Positions 1 through 9,535 are shown, counted from the stretch's first letter. The stretch: 25,655 nt of DNA from an uncultured bacterium (GCA_905214855.1 CAJMNU010000012.1:1-25655), one strand, 5' to 3'. Notes: generated by a model not told the origin, from the sequence alone. Numbers and translations: made by a program.

Positions 1-986
<986 letters not shown>

Positions 987-1580
987 TTAATTGGCTACCT
1001 TTACCATACTATGTCTTACCACGCTGTCTCTGTAAAGATATCCTTTCTGGAATTCTTCTGCTACAATATTTTCACCGAATGATTCATCCTCAATATGCAT
1101 CACTGCATTATGGAAATTCGGGTCAAATGGCTGACCAACTGCCTCAATCGGCTTAACTCCAAGCTCTTCCAGATTTTTAATAAGCTGTTTATAAATCTTA
1201 TCCATGCCTTCCACAAATGGGCTTTCTTTTTCCTCTTCTGGGATCATGGTCAGACCTCTTTCAAAATTGTCTACAACCGGAAGGATCTTTTCTACCACAC
1301 TCTTAGCTCCAACCTCAAACATTGCAGTTTTTTCCTTCTCGGTTCTTTTGCGGTAATTATCAAATTCCGCCATTGTTCTCTTGACACGGTCTGTCAATTC
1401 TTCAATCTGATCATCCTTTGGATCTTTTTTCTTCTTTCCAAAAAATCCTTTTTTTTCTTTATCAGATGCCTCATTCTTCGCAGACTCTGTGTTTTCTTGA
1501 TTTTCTTCCACTGTTACGGATTCTGTATCCTGTATCGTCTCTTCGTTTTCCATTGGCTCTTTCAATTCCTTATTTTCCAT
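987..1580 (-). CDS. grpE: Nucleotide exchange factor GrpE
   Basis: GrpE releases ADP from DnaK and so resets the chaperone cycle; it acts as a cytoplasmic dimer. The 197-residue product has the usual layout: an acidic, probably disordered N-terminal tail of about 40 residues, a short lysine-rich stretch (KKGFFGKKKKDPK), a long charged helix around residues 57-90 containing AEFDNYRKRTEKEK, and a C-terminal beta domain with the family signature around LEELGVKPIEAVGQPFDPN and HNAVMH. Length is normal for Clostridia. It starts 12 nt after hrcA and precedes dnaK by about 42 nt, so it is translated from the same mRNA. The ribosome site is an ordinary AGGTGA. Confidence 0.97.
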   Translation of the reverse strand: MENKELKEPMENEETIQDTESVTVEENQENTESAKNEASDKEKKGFFGKKKKDPKDDQIEELTDRVKRTMAEFDNYRKRTEKEKTAMFEVGAKSVVEKILPVVDNFERGLTMIPEEEKESPFVEGMDKIYKQLIKNLEELGVKPIEAVGQPFDPNFHNAVMHIEDESFGENIVAEEFQKGYLYRDSVVRHSMVKVAN

Positions 1581-1592
1581 ATCTTCACCTAT

Positions 1593-2627
1593 CTATTCTT
1601 CTTTATGGAACGCAGTGTCTAACTGCGTAATCAGTGTCTTTAATGTTGCAAGAACCTTCTCATAATCCATTCTTTTAGGACCTATAATGCCAATCGTTCC
1701 ATGCAGACCGCCTCCCAACTCATATTGAGCGGTCACTATACTGCAATCTTTCATGGTCTGTACTGGTGCTTCGTCACCGATATACACCTGAATTCCTGTA
1801 TTATCTGAAGACTGTGCTGCATCTGCAACTAAATCTTTCAGTAATTTCTTTTCTTCTAAAGTGCTGATCAGCTTGCTGGCATTTTCTCCATCACTCAATT
1901 CTGGATACTTAAAGATATTAGTTGCACCACTTGTATAAATCTGCAAATCTTCTTGATCTGCCCGAATGGACTCTGCTACCTTCTCCAGAACCCTGTCTAC
2001 CACACCACTATGGATTCCTGCCTGCTCTTTCAATTTTGTAATCATCTGAAGATTGATCTCTTCGATCGTCAAACCATTCAGACTGCTGTTCAACATAATG
2101 TTCAGATTCAAAAGTTCCTCGTCACTCAGTTCATCCTGCACATCGATCATCGTATTCTTAATAATATTGCCTTCTACTACGATCACTGCAAGAAGTTTAT
2201 TATAATCTACCTTTGACAGCTGAATAAACTTCAATTTTGTCAAATGATACTGAGGACCACTGATCATCGCTGCATAATTGGTATTCTTGGCAAGGATCTG
2301 TGCCATCTGTTTTAACAATAGCTCTACCCGATCCACACGCTTGATCATCAATTCCTTGAGTTCTTCTGCTTCCTGCTCTTTTTCTTCCATCAACTGGTCT
2401 ACGTAAAAACGATATCCTTTATCTGAAGGAATACGACCTGCCGATGTATGAGGCTGTACAATGTAACCCATCTCCTCCAGATCAGCCATCTCATTTCGAA
2501 TTGTTGCCGGACTGAGCTGAAGATCAAATCCTTTTGATATCGTTCTCGATCCTACTGGCTCTCCCGTCTCCAAATAGTTCTGGATGATGGCCTTGAGAAT
2601 CTTTATTTTTCTTTCATCTAACTCCAA
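1593..2627 (-). CDS. hrcA: Heat-inducible transcription repressor HrcA
   Basis: HrcA represses class I heat-shock genes by binding the CIRCE element and is kept active by GroEL; this is established for the family. The 344-residue length is typical. A winged-helix DNA-binding domain fills roughly residues 1-75, with the family sequences GEPVGSRTIS, LSPATIRNEMADLEEMGY and HTSAGRIPSDKGYR; the rest is the GAF-like dimerisation and inserted domain, ending with LGGGLHGTIGIIGPKRMDY. It is first in the operon, and the CIRCE element lies 28 nt upstream of its start codon. Repression by its own product is therefore expected for the whole hrcA-grpE-dnaK unit. Confidence 0.98.
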   Translation of the reverse strand: MELDERKIKILKAIIQNYLETGEPVGSRTISKGFDLQLSPATIRNEMADLEEMGYIVQPHTSAGRIPSDKGYRFYVDQLMEEKEQEAEELKELMIKRVDRVELLLKQMAQILAKNTNYAAMISGPQYHLTKLKFIQLSKVDYNKLLAVIVVEGNIIKNTMIDVQDELSDEELLNLNIMLNSSLNGLTIEEINLQMITKLKEQAGIHSGVVDRVLEKVAESIRADQEDLQIYTSGATNIFKYPELSDGENASKLISTLEEKKLLKDLVADAAQSSDNTGIQVYIGDEAPVQTMKDCSIVTAQYELGGGLHGTIGIIGPKRMDYEKVLATLKTLITQLDTAFHKEE

Positions 2628-2654
2628 TCAACCACACATCCTTTCTCTCTGGCG

Positions 2655-2681
2655 TTAGCACTCATTAGTGGTGAGTGCTAA
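2655..2681 (-). promoter_or_regulatory. CIRCE operator (HrcA binding site)
   Basis: A perfect inverted repeat: TTAGCACTC at 2655-2663, a 9-nt spacer, and GAGTGCTAA at 2673-2681. Both arms match the CIRCE consensus exactly. It lies between the hrcA promoter and the hrcA start codon, so it probably falls at or just after the transcription start, the usual place for HrcA repression. Confidence 0.97.
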
Positions 2682-2695
2682 CATCTACAATCCAT

Positions 2696-2724
2696 ACTAT
2701 ATGCTTCTCTGGCTTTTTTGTCAA
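2696..2724 (-). promoter_or_regulatory. SigA-type promoter of hrcA-grpE-dnaK
   Basis: On the minus strand TTGACA (2719-2724) is followed after exactly 17 nt by TATAGT (2696-2701). The predicted start site is near 2689, leaving CIRCE in the first part of the transcript. This is a near-consensus vegetative promoter, expected to be strong when not repressed. Confidence 0.88.
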
Positions 2725-2775
2725 GGGGTTTTTTCTATTTTTTCCTTTTTTTCATCATTTCCTGATAACTTTTTC

Positions 2776-2804
2776 TTGACAAATAAAGATTTTCCATGTA
2801 TAGT
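2776..2804 (+). promoter_or_regulatory. SigA-type promoter of the 3D-domain gene
   Basis: TTGACA (2776-2781), a 17-nt spacer and TATAGT (2799-2804) lie upstream of the gene at 2887, giving a leader of about 75 nt that is very AT-rich and ends in a strong AGGAGG site (2877-2882). The two hexamers are identical to those of the divergent hrcA promoter, whose -35 lies about 51 nt away. No CIRCE half-site is seen on this side. Confidence 0.8.
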
Positions 2805-2886
2805 CTCTAATTGTTACAATTTTATTACGTTTAGAAATATATATTTAACATTTGTTTTAACTTTTTTAATCTTTTAGGAGGCTATT

Positions 2887-3621
2887 ATGAAAATCAAGTT
2901 ACATACCATATTCTTGGCAGTCTTTGCATTTTTGACAGGCAGTGTTCTGTTTACAATGTCTTCTTCTGCTGAGATCATCGGACAGGTTGATTGGGTAACA
3001 GAAACCTATCTGGAAGGATATGCATGGGACACAGAAGCTCCTGTCAGCTTAAACCTTACTCTTCAGATCAAAAAACAGGACAGCACAGAACCTGTAAAGA
3101 CAATACAAGTGAATGCAGACCAGTATCGTTCTGATCTTCCATCTGTATCCAATGATAATGGATACCATAGTTTTCATCTTCCCATGGATTGGACAGAATT
3201 TGAAGATGGAATATACTCTATAGAACTTTATTATCTGGATCAGCTTGTATGTGAACCTGTTTCTTATACACATGGTGATGTTCCAACACAGGAAGAAACC
3301 AGCAAAACAAATAGTCAGAATTCCTCTTCCTACACTTCACTTGGTACATTTAAGATCACTGGTTATTGTCCATGTTATCAGTGTTCTGAAGGTTGGGGAC
3401 GACATACTTCCACTGGTGCTATCGCTTCCTCTAATCATACCATTGCTGTAGATCCAAATGTCATTCCTTATGGCACTCAGGTTGTGATCAATGGAATCAC
3501 CTATACTGCCGAAGATCGTGGTGGTGGTGTCAAAGGAAAACATATTGATATTTTTTATGATACTCACGCTGAAATCATGTCAAAGGGTACTCATCAGGCT
3601 GAGGTTTTTCTTCTTTCATAA
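2887..3621 (+). CDS. Secreted 3D-domain protein, probable cell-wall-active enzyme
   Basis: A 244-residue exported protein. Residues 1-28 form a signal peptide with a plausible signal peptidase I cut after SSSA. Residues about 30-128 form a beta-rich domain with the pattern GYAWDTEAP ... RSDLP ... NGYHSFHLP, which resembles a small beta-sandwich module often seen in surface proteins. A Ser/Asn/Thr-rich linker follows (about 135-150). Residues 153-244 are a 3D domain, a double-psi beta-barrel related to MltA and RlpA lytic transglycosylases, with GYCPCYQC at 159-166 and the three conserved aspartates in AVDP (D189), AEDRGGG (D210) and HIDIF (D221). In Firmicutes such domains occur in resuscitation and germination cell-wall enzymes; a peptidoglycan role is inferred, not shown. 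No cell-wall anchor is visible. The gene is monocistronic, between its own promoter and a terminator. Confidence 0.88.
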   Translation: MKIKLHTIFLAVFAFLTGSVLFTMSSSAEIIGQVDWVTETYLEGYAWDTEAPVSLNLTLQIKKQDSTEPVKTIQVNADQYRSDLPSVSNDNGYHSFHLPMDWTEFEDGIYSIELYYLDQLVCEPVSYTHGDVPTQEETSKTNSQNSSSYTSLGTFKITGYCPCYQCSEGWGRHTSTGAIASSNHTIAVDPNVIPYGTQVVINGITYTAEDRGGGVKGKHIDIFYDTHAEIMSKGTHQAEVFLLS

Positions 3622-3652
3622 ATAAGGTTCTCAGATTTTTCTATAATATTGT

Positions 3653-3721
3653 AAAATCCCCCTTCTGTCAGATGGGATGTCAAATAATGACAGCCATTCC
3701 TCGACAAAAAGGGGGATTTTT
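3653..3721. terminator. Bidirectional rho-independent terminator
   Basis: A 12-bp perfect stem is formed by AAAATCCCCCTT (3653-3664) and AAGGGGGATTTT (3709-3720). The long loop can fold into a second hairpin (GATGG and TGTCA pairing with TGACA and CCATT). T-runs exist on both strands, so it can end the 3D gene on plus and the ABC permease on minus. The permease stop codon (3720-3722) overlaps the outer end of the stem. Confidence 0.85.
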
Positions 3722-4517
3722 ATTTCACATAATGCTCTAAAATAGCGATTGAATGATAGAGCAGAGCCGACACTACACACAAAATTGTAATGCTCAACAT
3801 AACAATATCCAGTTGGAAAATCTGCGTAGAATAGATGATCAGATAGCCTAAACCTGCTCTCGCTGCCAAAAATTCACCAATAATCACCCCAACCAGACAA
3901 AGTCCGATATTTACTTTCATATTACTGATGATCATAGGAACGGATCCCGGAAGCAGTATCTTCCAAAGAACATCTTTCTGAGTACCTCCTAAAGAATAGA
4001 TCAAACGGATTTTATCTGGATCCATCTCCCGAAATCCATTGTGCAATGTCAAAACAGAGCCAAAAACAGCAATGGAAATAGCAGCTACAATAATCGTTTT
4101 TATGTTACTTCCAAGCCATACAATCAAAATCGGCGCAAGTGCAGATTTTGGAAGACTGTTCAGCATAACCAGACAAGGTTCTACAATATCTGCCAGCATC
4201 TTATACCTCCAAAGGAGTAGTGCAAGTGCCAGCCCCAATATAGTTACAAGGATAAAACTTATCAAAGTCTCCGCAACTGTAATAGCTGTATGATAAAAAA
4301 TGGTTCCATCTTTTGCCATCTCTATAAAACATTTCCCTATTCTAACAGGGCTGCTGAAAATAAAAGAGTCGATCAGACCAGAATCTGCACTTATTTCCCA
4401 AATTACCAAGAAAAGGAAAAAAAGCAGACACCGCCATAGGATCACTATTCTTTGTTGGTATACCTGTTTTTTTACATACTCCTGCTGTGCCAGCGTTTCT
4501 GTATGTTCCTGTTTCAT
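3720..4517 (-). CDS. ABC permease, SsuC/TauC (nitrate/sulfonate/taurine-type) family
   Basis: A 265-residue inner-membrane permease of a binding-protein-dependent importer. After a hydrophilic N-terminus of about 24 residues there are some six membrane segments, the first around residues 28-45 (LWRCLLFFLFLVIWE). The cytoplasmic EAA-type loop that docks the ATPase is visible as IRLIYSLGGTQKDVLWKILL followed by PGSVP, and GEFLAARAGLGYLI is characteristic of the BPD_transp_1 family in SsuC, TauC and ThiX-like members. Substrates of this family include sulfonates, nitrate, and thiamine or pyrimidine precursors; the sequence alone does not decide. No ATPase or binding protein lies beside it: upstream is an unrelated exporter operon ending in a terminator. 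It has its own GGGGAGGT ribosome site but no clear promoter. Confidence 0.88.
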   Translation of the reverse strand: MKQEHTETLAQQEYVKKQVYQQRIVILWRCLLFFLFLVIWEISADSGLIDSFIFSSPVRIGKCFIEMAKDGTIFYHTAITVAETLISFILVTILGLALALLLWRYKMLADIVEPCLVMLNSLPKSALAPILIVWLGSNIKTIIVAAISIAVFGSVLTLHNGFREMDPDKIRLIYSLGGTQKDVLWKILLPGSVPMIISNMKVNIGLCLVGVIIGEFLAARAGLGYLIIYSTQIFQLDIVMLSITILCVVSALLYHSIAILEHYVK

Positions 4518-4591
4518 AGTAGACCTCCCCTCTATACTATCATCATATGGCGCTTATGAGGGAAAGTGCCCACTTTTCTGTTTATTTTATC

Positions 4592-4645
4592 AAAAAAAGC
4601 CTTATATCCTACTTAGCTTTCGCTATAAAGATATAAGACTTTTTC
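4592..4645 (-). terminator. Terminator of the exporter operon
   Basis: On the minus strand AAGTCTTATATC pairs with GATATAAGGCTT (one U-G pair), with an inner UAGC-GAAA-GCUA mini-hairpin carrying a GNRA-type tetraloop, followed by a run of seven T. It lies just after the stop of the 695-residue ABC subunit at 4656 and separates that operon from the downstream permease gene. Confidence 0.85.
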
Positions 4646-4655
4646 ATAAAAAATA

Positions 4656-6743
4656 TCAAACATGTGCCAGCTGCAATTCATATAACTTCTTATAGATACC
4701 ACCTTTATCCAAAAGTTCCTGATGCGTGCCGCTCTCCCTGATACGTCCCTTATGCATTACCATAATCTTATCTGCATGCTGGATCGTAGAAAGACGGTGT
4801 GCAACCATAATGGTTGTCCTTCCTTCCATCAATTTAAATAAGGCTTCTTGGATCCATTGTTCTGTCTCGGTATCAATGTTGGCAGTTGCCTCATCCAAAA
4901 TCAAAATCTGAGGCTGATATGCCAATGTTCTTGCAAAAGATAACAACTGTCTTTGACCAGCAGAGAATGTCGCTCCTCTCTCCGAAACAGGCTCATCATA
5001 TTTTTGAGGTAATTTTTCAATAAAACGGCTTGCGTTCACCGTTTCTGCCGCCTGTACAACTTGTGCTCTTGTAATGGAAGCATCCCTTAGACGAATATTA
5101 CTCTTAATATCACCAGTAAAGACAAATACATCCTGCTGTACCTGACCGATCGCCCTGCGGATCTGATCTTTACTCATCTCCTTAATATTCACTCCGTCAA
5201 TCAGGATCTCTCCTTTTTGAATATCATAATAACGACCAATCAAATTCAAAATAGAAGACTTCCCTGCTCCTGTTGCTCCTACAAACGCTACCTTTTCTCC
5301 CGGTTCAATCGTAAAACTTACATCCTTTAAAATAAAGTCTTCGTCATTATAAGCAAACCACACATGTTTAAATTCAATCTTTCCCTTTACCTTATCCAGA
5401 ATGACAGGATGTTCCTGTTCCAAGATCACAGGATCAGTATCCAGAATTGTAAAAATCTTCTCTGCAGATGCCACTGCATTCTGTAAAGTAGAAAATTGCT
5501 CTGCCAATTCCTGAATGGGTTCAAAAAATGAATTAATATATTGAAGAAAAATATACAAAGTTCCAATAGAGATCACATTGCGAAATACCATCGTACTTCC
5601 GCTGGAAATCACAATGACCAATGCAATGATAGATACCAAATAGATAGATGGTCTGAAAATAGCAAACACCATCATCTCACGATAATTTGCGCGGTATAAT
5701 TCCTGACTTTTTTTACAAAAATCCTGATATTTTACGATTTCTCTATTAAAAATCTGAATGATCTTCATACCAGAAAGATTCTCGGAAAGGAATGTATTCA
5801 ATGCAGTGATCTTTGTTCTGGTCATCTGATATGCTCTTCTGGATATTTTTTTAAATAATACAGTCAACCCTGCCACTACTGGAAGCATTACAAACGATAA
5901 CAGTGCCATACGCACATTCAAAAGAAGCATCACAATTGCCAATCCTATGATTTTCATTGTGTTTTTAAACAATTTTACCAAAATGTTAGAATACATCTCA
6001 TTTAAAGATTCCACATCATTTGTCACTCTGGTAACAATCTTTCCAACTGGAGTTAGATCAAAAAATCTCATGGAAAGTTTCTGAATGTGAGCAAAAACCT
6101 CCTGACGCACCTCATAAATAATGTCCTGTCCCATTTTCTGAAGTTTTAAGTATTGTACTCGATTGCACACAAACAGCAAAAGCAACAGGCAAAGATACAA
6201 TACTGAACTTACCAGAATACCTGTAAAATCACTGTGACGCAAAATCTTTAAATCCTCACTCTGCATCCATGTGCCAGTCCATTCTCTGTCTCCCCACACA
6301 ATCTTCAATGTTCCATCTGAATTTTCAGTGAGCATCTGGTCTCCTTCCAATTCTGCCTGCTCCAACAAATTCAGATCCTGCATAGACAGCCCCCGGATCA
6401 GATAATATTTTCCTTCATGGGAAACCAAGCGCCAATACTCTGAATCTTCTTTTTCTGCCTTTACAATTTTCCTGATACCTACACCATCATATTCAATATT
6501 AGCATTCTCTTTTGTTACTTCATAAGGGAACTGATAGCCGTTTACATACTTATCAATTGCATTTCCAATCAGGATTGGTTTATATAATTCCAATACTGTA
6601 ACCATAAAAACAAGGAAAAAACAGAACGCTACTGTCTTTTTGTATCCTTTCATGTAAGACAACATCCTCAGGATCGCATTGCCTTTATAGTGGGGTGCAT
6701 CTTCCACTGCATTTACAGTATGGTTCCTTACTTTTTGGCTCAT
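4656..6743 (-). CDS. Heterodimeric ABC exporter, BmrD/YheH-like subunit with extracellular insert
   Basis: A 695-residue fused membrane/ATPase half-transporter. TM1 is around residues 37-55 and TM2 around 173-195; the roughly 105 residues between them are hydrophilic and should lie outside the cell, as in the BmrD subunit of Bacillus BmrCD, which also has an insert there. The ATPase domain (about 455-690) has Walker A GATGAGKS (489-496), Walker B ILILD with the catalytic glutamate E618, and switch histidine H649. Its signature is FSAGQ (593-597), with Ala replacing the first Gly of SGGQ. Its start overlaps the stop of the partner gene by 4 nt (ATGA), so the two are translationally coupled. 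Multidrug or peptide export is inferred from the family; the substrate is unknown. Confidence 0.92.
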   Translation of the reverse strand: MSQKVRNHTVNAVEDAPHYKGNAILRMLSYMKGYKKTVAFCFFLVFMVTVLELYKPILIGNAIDKYVNGYQFPYEVTKENANIEYDGVGIRKIVKAEKEDSEYWRLVSHEGKYYLIRGLSMQDLNLLEQAELEGDQMLTENSDGTLKIVWGDREWTGTWMQSEDLKILRHSDFTGILVSSVLYLCLLLLLFVCNRVQYLKLQKMGQDIIYEVRQEVFAHIQKLSMRFFDLTPVGKIVTRVTNDVESLNEMYSNILVKLFKNTMKIIGLAIVMLLLNVRMALLSFVMLPVVAGLTVLFKKISRRAYQMTRTKITALNTFLSENLSGMKIIQIFNREIVKYQDFCKKSQELYRANYREMMVFAIFRPSIYLVSIIALVIVISSGSTMVFRNVISIGTLYIFLQYINSFFEPIQELAEQFSTLQNAVASAEKIFTILDTDPVILEQEHPVILDKVKGKIEFKHVWFAYNDEDFILKDVSFTIEPGEKVAFVGATGAGKSSILNLIGRYYDIQKGEILIDGVNIKEMSKDQIRRAIGQVQQDVFVFTGDIKSNIRLRDASITRAQVVQAAETVNASRFIEKLPQKYDEPVSERGATFSAGQRQLLSFARTLAYQPQILILDEATANIDTETEQWIQEALFKLMEGRTTIMVAHRLSTIQHADKIMVMHKGRIRESGTHQELLDKGGIYKKLYELQLAHV

Positions 6744-8515
6744 TCTGTCTCTCCCCCTTCTCCCTCTTCTTCCAATTGTTTTTCCAGCTGCTGCTTTTCA
6801 TAGATGGAAGCGTAAATTCCGTTTTGTTTCATCAATTCGCTATGTGTACCATACTCTGCAACACGACCTTCATCCAATACTAAAATCGCATCTGCATTCT
6901 GAATGGTCGAAATTCTATGTGCAATCATAATAGTTGTTTTATCCGCTCTGTCCTCTTTCAGATTTCTCAGGATCTGTTCCTCTGTATCTGTATCTACTGC
7001 TGACAAAGCATCATCCAAGATAAGGATTGGAGCGTCTTTTAAAAGAGCCCTTGCAATAGAACTTCTCTGTTTCTGACCTCCTGAGATGGTTACACCACGT
7101 TCTCCTACCATTGTTTGATACTGTTCCGGAAAATCCATAATATTATCATGGATACATGCTTTTCTTGCCGCATCATAAATATCTTCCATTGTCTTATGCT
7201 CTGACCCAAAGGCAATATTACCTGCTATCGTGTCTGAAAACAAAAAATTGTCCTGTGGCACATAAGCAATATCACGCCTTAAAATTTCCAGAGGAATTTC
7301 TTTCAATGTATATCCATCCATACTGATCATACCTTCTTCTGTATTGTATAAACGCAAAAGAAGATTTGCTATGGTTGTCTTTCCGCTTCCGGTACGTCCA
7401 ATGATTGCCAAAGTAGTTCCTTTCTTAATAGGAACAGTAACATCTTTAAGAACAGGCGTTTCTTTTTCATGACCCGGATAAGAAAATGTCAGATGAGAAA
7501 TTTCAATATTCCCTTCCAATCTTTCTACAGGCTGTACACTCTCTTCATCCACAATTTCCGGCTGTTCATCAAATATCTTTTGTATTCTCTTCATAGAAGC
7601 AAGTCCTTGGGACAAGCTGGTAATACATTCCCCTGCTGCCATCATTGGCCATACCAGCATGGCAATGTACTGATTAAATGCTACAAAACGTCCCAATGTG
7701 ATCTCACCGATCAATGCAAGGTATCCTCCATAAAGCAGAGTCAAAAGTCCACTTACACCTACGATCAGATCCAATAATGGCAAAAACAAAGCCTGTGTCT
7801 CCACTACACCCAGATTTTTCTCTTTGTTGAACTGGTTTGTTTTAGCAAACGCTGCAAGTTCCATCCTTTCCTGAACAAATGCCTTAATCACACGGATTCC
7901 AGAAACACTCTCCTGCACCTGATCTGTCAAACCAGAAAATGCTTCTTGCTTTTCTCTAAATCTCTCATGCATGACTTTTCCATACACATAATCCCCAACG
8001 ACAATGACCAAGAGTGGAATCACTGCCAAGAGTGTCAATTTCACACTGACATACCACATCATCTTTCCCAACACAAGAAGCATCATTACACTTGCGTCAA
8101 ATGCCGTGACGATCGTTGGTCCTAATGCCATTCTGACTGCGGCAAGATCATTGGTAAAATGTGCCATAAAATCACCCGTTTTATGTTCATTAAAATAATG
8201 CATGGATAATTTTTCCAAATGACCAAACATATCATTTCTCAATTCTTTTTCAATGGAACGTGCAGAACCAAAAATAAAAAATCTCCATAAAAAGCGCCCT
8301 AGAGCAATGCCTGCACCGAATAAAAGAATCTTTCCGATCAAAATCCAAATCATATCCATGCCAATGCTATGACTTTCCAAACCATCTGTGATCTCTCCGG
8401 TAAACTGTGGAATATATACATTTAATAAATCCACCGCAAACAGAGCTGCAATACCCAGAATATACTTCCAGGCATAGCGCTTCACATAGCGCCCCATCAT
8501 CCCTATTTCTCCCAT
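6740..8515 (-). CDS. Heterodimeric ABC exporter, BmrC/YheI-like subunit
   Basis: A 591-residue half-transporter with about six N-terminal membrane helices (residues 15-305) and an ATPase domain. Walker A is GRTGSGKT (373-380), the signature is the canonical ISGGQ (477-481), and the switch histidine is H533. The Walker B motif is ILILDD, so aspartate D502 stands where the catalytic glutamate should be. This is the known mark of the degenerate half of heterodimeric exporters such as BmrCD, LmrCD and TM287/288. It complements the next gene, which has the glutamate but an altered signature. The start at 8515 has a GGAGG site 9 nt upstream; internal ATGs at residues 6-7 are less likely. It ends with an acidic tail. 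The gene starts 45 nt after holA. Confidence 0.93.
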   Translation of the reverse strand: MGEIGMMGRYVKRYAWKYILGIAALFAVDLLNVYIPQFTGEITDGLESHSIGMDMIWILIGKILLFGAGIALGRFLWRFFIFGSARSIEKELRNDMFGHLEKLSMHYFNEHKTGDFMAHFTNDLAAVRMALGPTIVTAFDASVMMLLVLGKMMWYVSVKLTLLAVIPLLVIVVGDYVYGKVMHERFREKQEAFSGLTDQVQESVSGIRVIKAFVQERMELAAFAKTNQFNKEKNLGVVETQALFLPLLDLIVGVSGLLTLLYGGYLALIGEITLGRFVAFNQYIAMLVWPMMAAGECITSLSQGLASMKRIQKIFDEQPEIVDEESVQPVERLEGNIEISHLTFSYPGHEKETPVLKDVTVPIKKGTTLAIIGRTGSGKTTIANLLLRLYNTEEGMISMDGYTLKEIPLEILRRDIAYVPQDNFLFSDTIAGNIAFGSEHKTMEDIYDAARKACIHDNIMDFPEQYQTMVGERGVTISGGQKQRSSIARALLKDAPILILDDALSAVDTDTEEQILRNLKEDRADKTTIMIAHRISTIQNADAILVLDEGRVAEYGTHSELMKQNGIYASIYEKQQLEKQLEEEGEGGETE

Positions 8516-8560
8516 CTCTTGTTTCCTCCAAACTTCTCTTTTTGGTAAAAATCAACCGCT

Positions 8561-9535
8561 TTATGTCCCAAACTGAGTGATCAAAATCTCCACCGCCAGT
8601 CTGTCAGCGATTCTTCCTGTTTTCACTGCCTCTTCCAGTTCCACACAGCTCTCTACATATCTTAAAATCTGTTCTCTGGAAAAAGTTCTGCCTTGCCCCA
8701 TCAACTTTCCCGCTATAAAGGGCTGCAATTTCATCTGCTTGGCAATCTGTATTCTGTCCATCCCATGCAGCATCAATTCTTTAACCTGCAAGATCTGATT
8801 AAACTGCTTAGCAATCAAAAACAAAATACGCATGGGAGGTTCTTTCAATGTCAAAAGATCTTCATACAAATCTAATGCTTTTTTGGTATTTCTTGCAGCT
8901 ACAGCAGCAATCATATCGAAAATACGGTTGACCACTTTCACGGTACAGACGGCATCTATATCTTCATCTGTCACAATTTCCCTTCCCATTGTATAACAAA
9001 TTACTTTCTCCAACTCCATACTGATCTGGGTCATCTCGTCCCCAACCATACTAAGAAAATATTCCATTGTATGATTTGTGATCTTCTTTCCCTCTCTGAT
9101 CAAGATAGTTGCTGCCCATCGTGATAATTGTTCCGGACTTTGGTGACCAAGTTCAGCCACATATCCCACTTCCTTCACTTTCTTATACAGCTTATTCCGC
9201 TTGTCTACCTGTTCCTCCACAAAAACAAGACAGGCAGTGTCCGGCATCTGATCTAAGTATTCCGTCAAACCTTCTGGTGTACTTTTAAAAAAACCACTGT
9301 CTTCCATCAAGATCAAACGTTTATCAGAAAAAAACGGCATTGTATCTGCCATAGCCATTACTTCTTCTGCATCCACTCCTTTTCCCTCAAAAGCGGTATA
9401 GTTTATTGTGTCATCGCCTACTATCGCTTCTCTGAGACGTTTTTTGTAACTTTGTTTTAAATAGGACTCTTCCCCATACAAAAGATAAACAGGACGGAAT
9501 TTTTTCTCTTTGATGTCTTGATTTAATATCTGCAT
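8561..9535 (-). CDS. holA: DNA polymerase III delta subunit
   Basis: HolA is the clamp-loader delta subunit that opens the beta sliding clamp for loading onto DNA during replication. The 324-residue length and the N-terminal pattern FRPVYLLYGEESYLKQSYKKRL, followed by an acidic stretch and SDKRLILMEDSGFF, are characteristic of the family. Further family-like sequences are KITNHTMEYFLSMVGDEM in the middle domain and EPPMRILFLIAKQFNQILQ in the C-terminal collar domain. It lies 87 nt after comEC, an order (comEC-holA) common in Firmicutes, and 45 nt before the exporter pair. The ribosome site (AAAGGA, 11 nt before ATG) is moderate. No clear separate promoter was found in the intergenic stretch. 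Confidence 0.95.
   Translation of the reverse strand: MQILNQDIKEKKFRPVYLLYGEESYLKQSYKKRLREAIVGDDTINYTAFEGKGVDAEEVMAMADTMPFFSDKRLILMEDSGFFKSTPEGLTEYLDQMPDTACLVFVEEQVDKRNKLYKKVKEVGYVAELGHQSPEQLSRWAATILIREGKKITNHTMEYFLSMVGDEMTQISMELEKVICYTMGREIVTDEDIDAVCTVKVVNRIFDMIAAVAARNTKKALDLYEDLLTLKEPPMRILFLIAKQFNQILQVKELMLHGMDRIQIAKQMKLQPFIAGKLMGQGRTFSREQILRYVESCVELEEAVKTGRIADRLAVEILITQFGT

Noticed and set aside
3653..3721. The long inverted repeat as a possible MITE or attachment site.
   Set aside because: It has T-runs on both sides, sits between convergent genes and overlaps the permease stop codon, so a shared terminator explains it. No target duplication was seen.
4518..4591. A promoter for the lone permease.
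   Set aside because: TATGAT-like boxes exist, but no matching -35 sequence at proper spacing was found, so no promoter is claimed.
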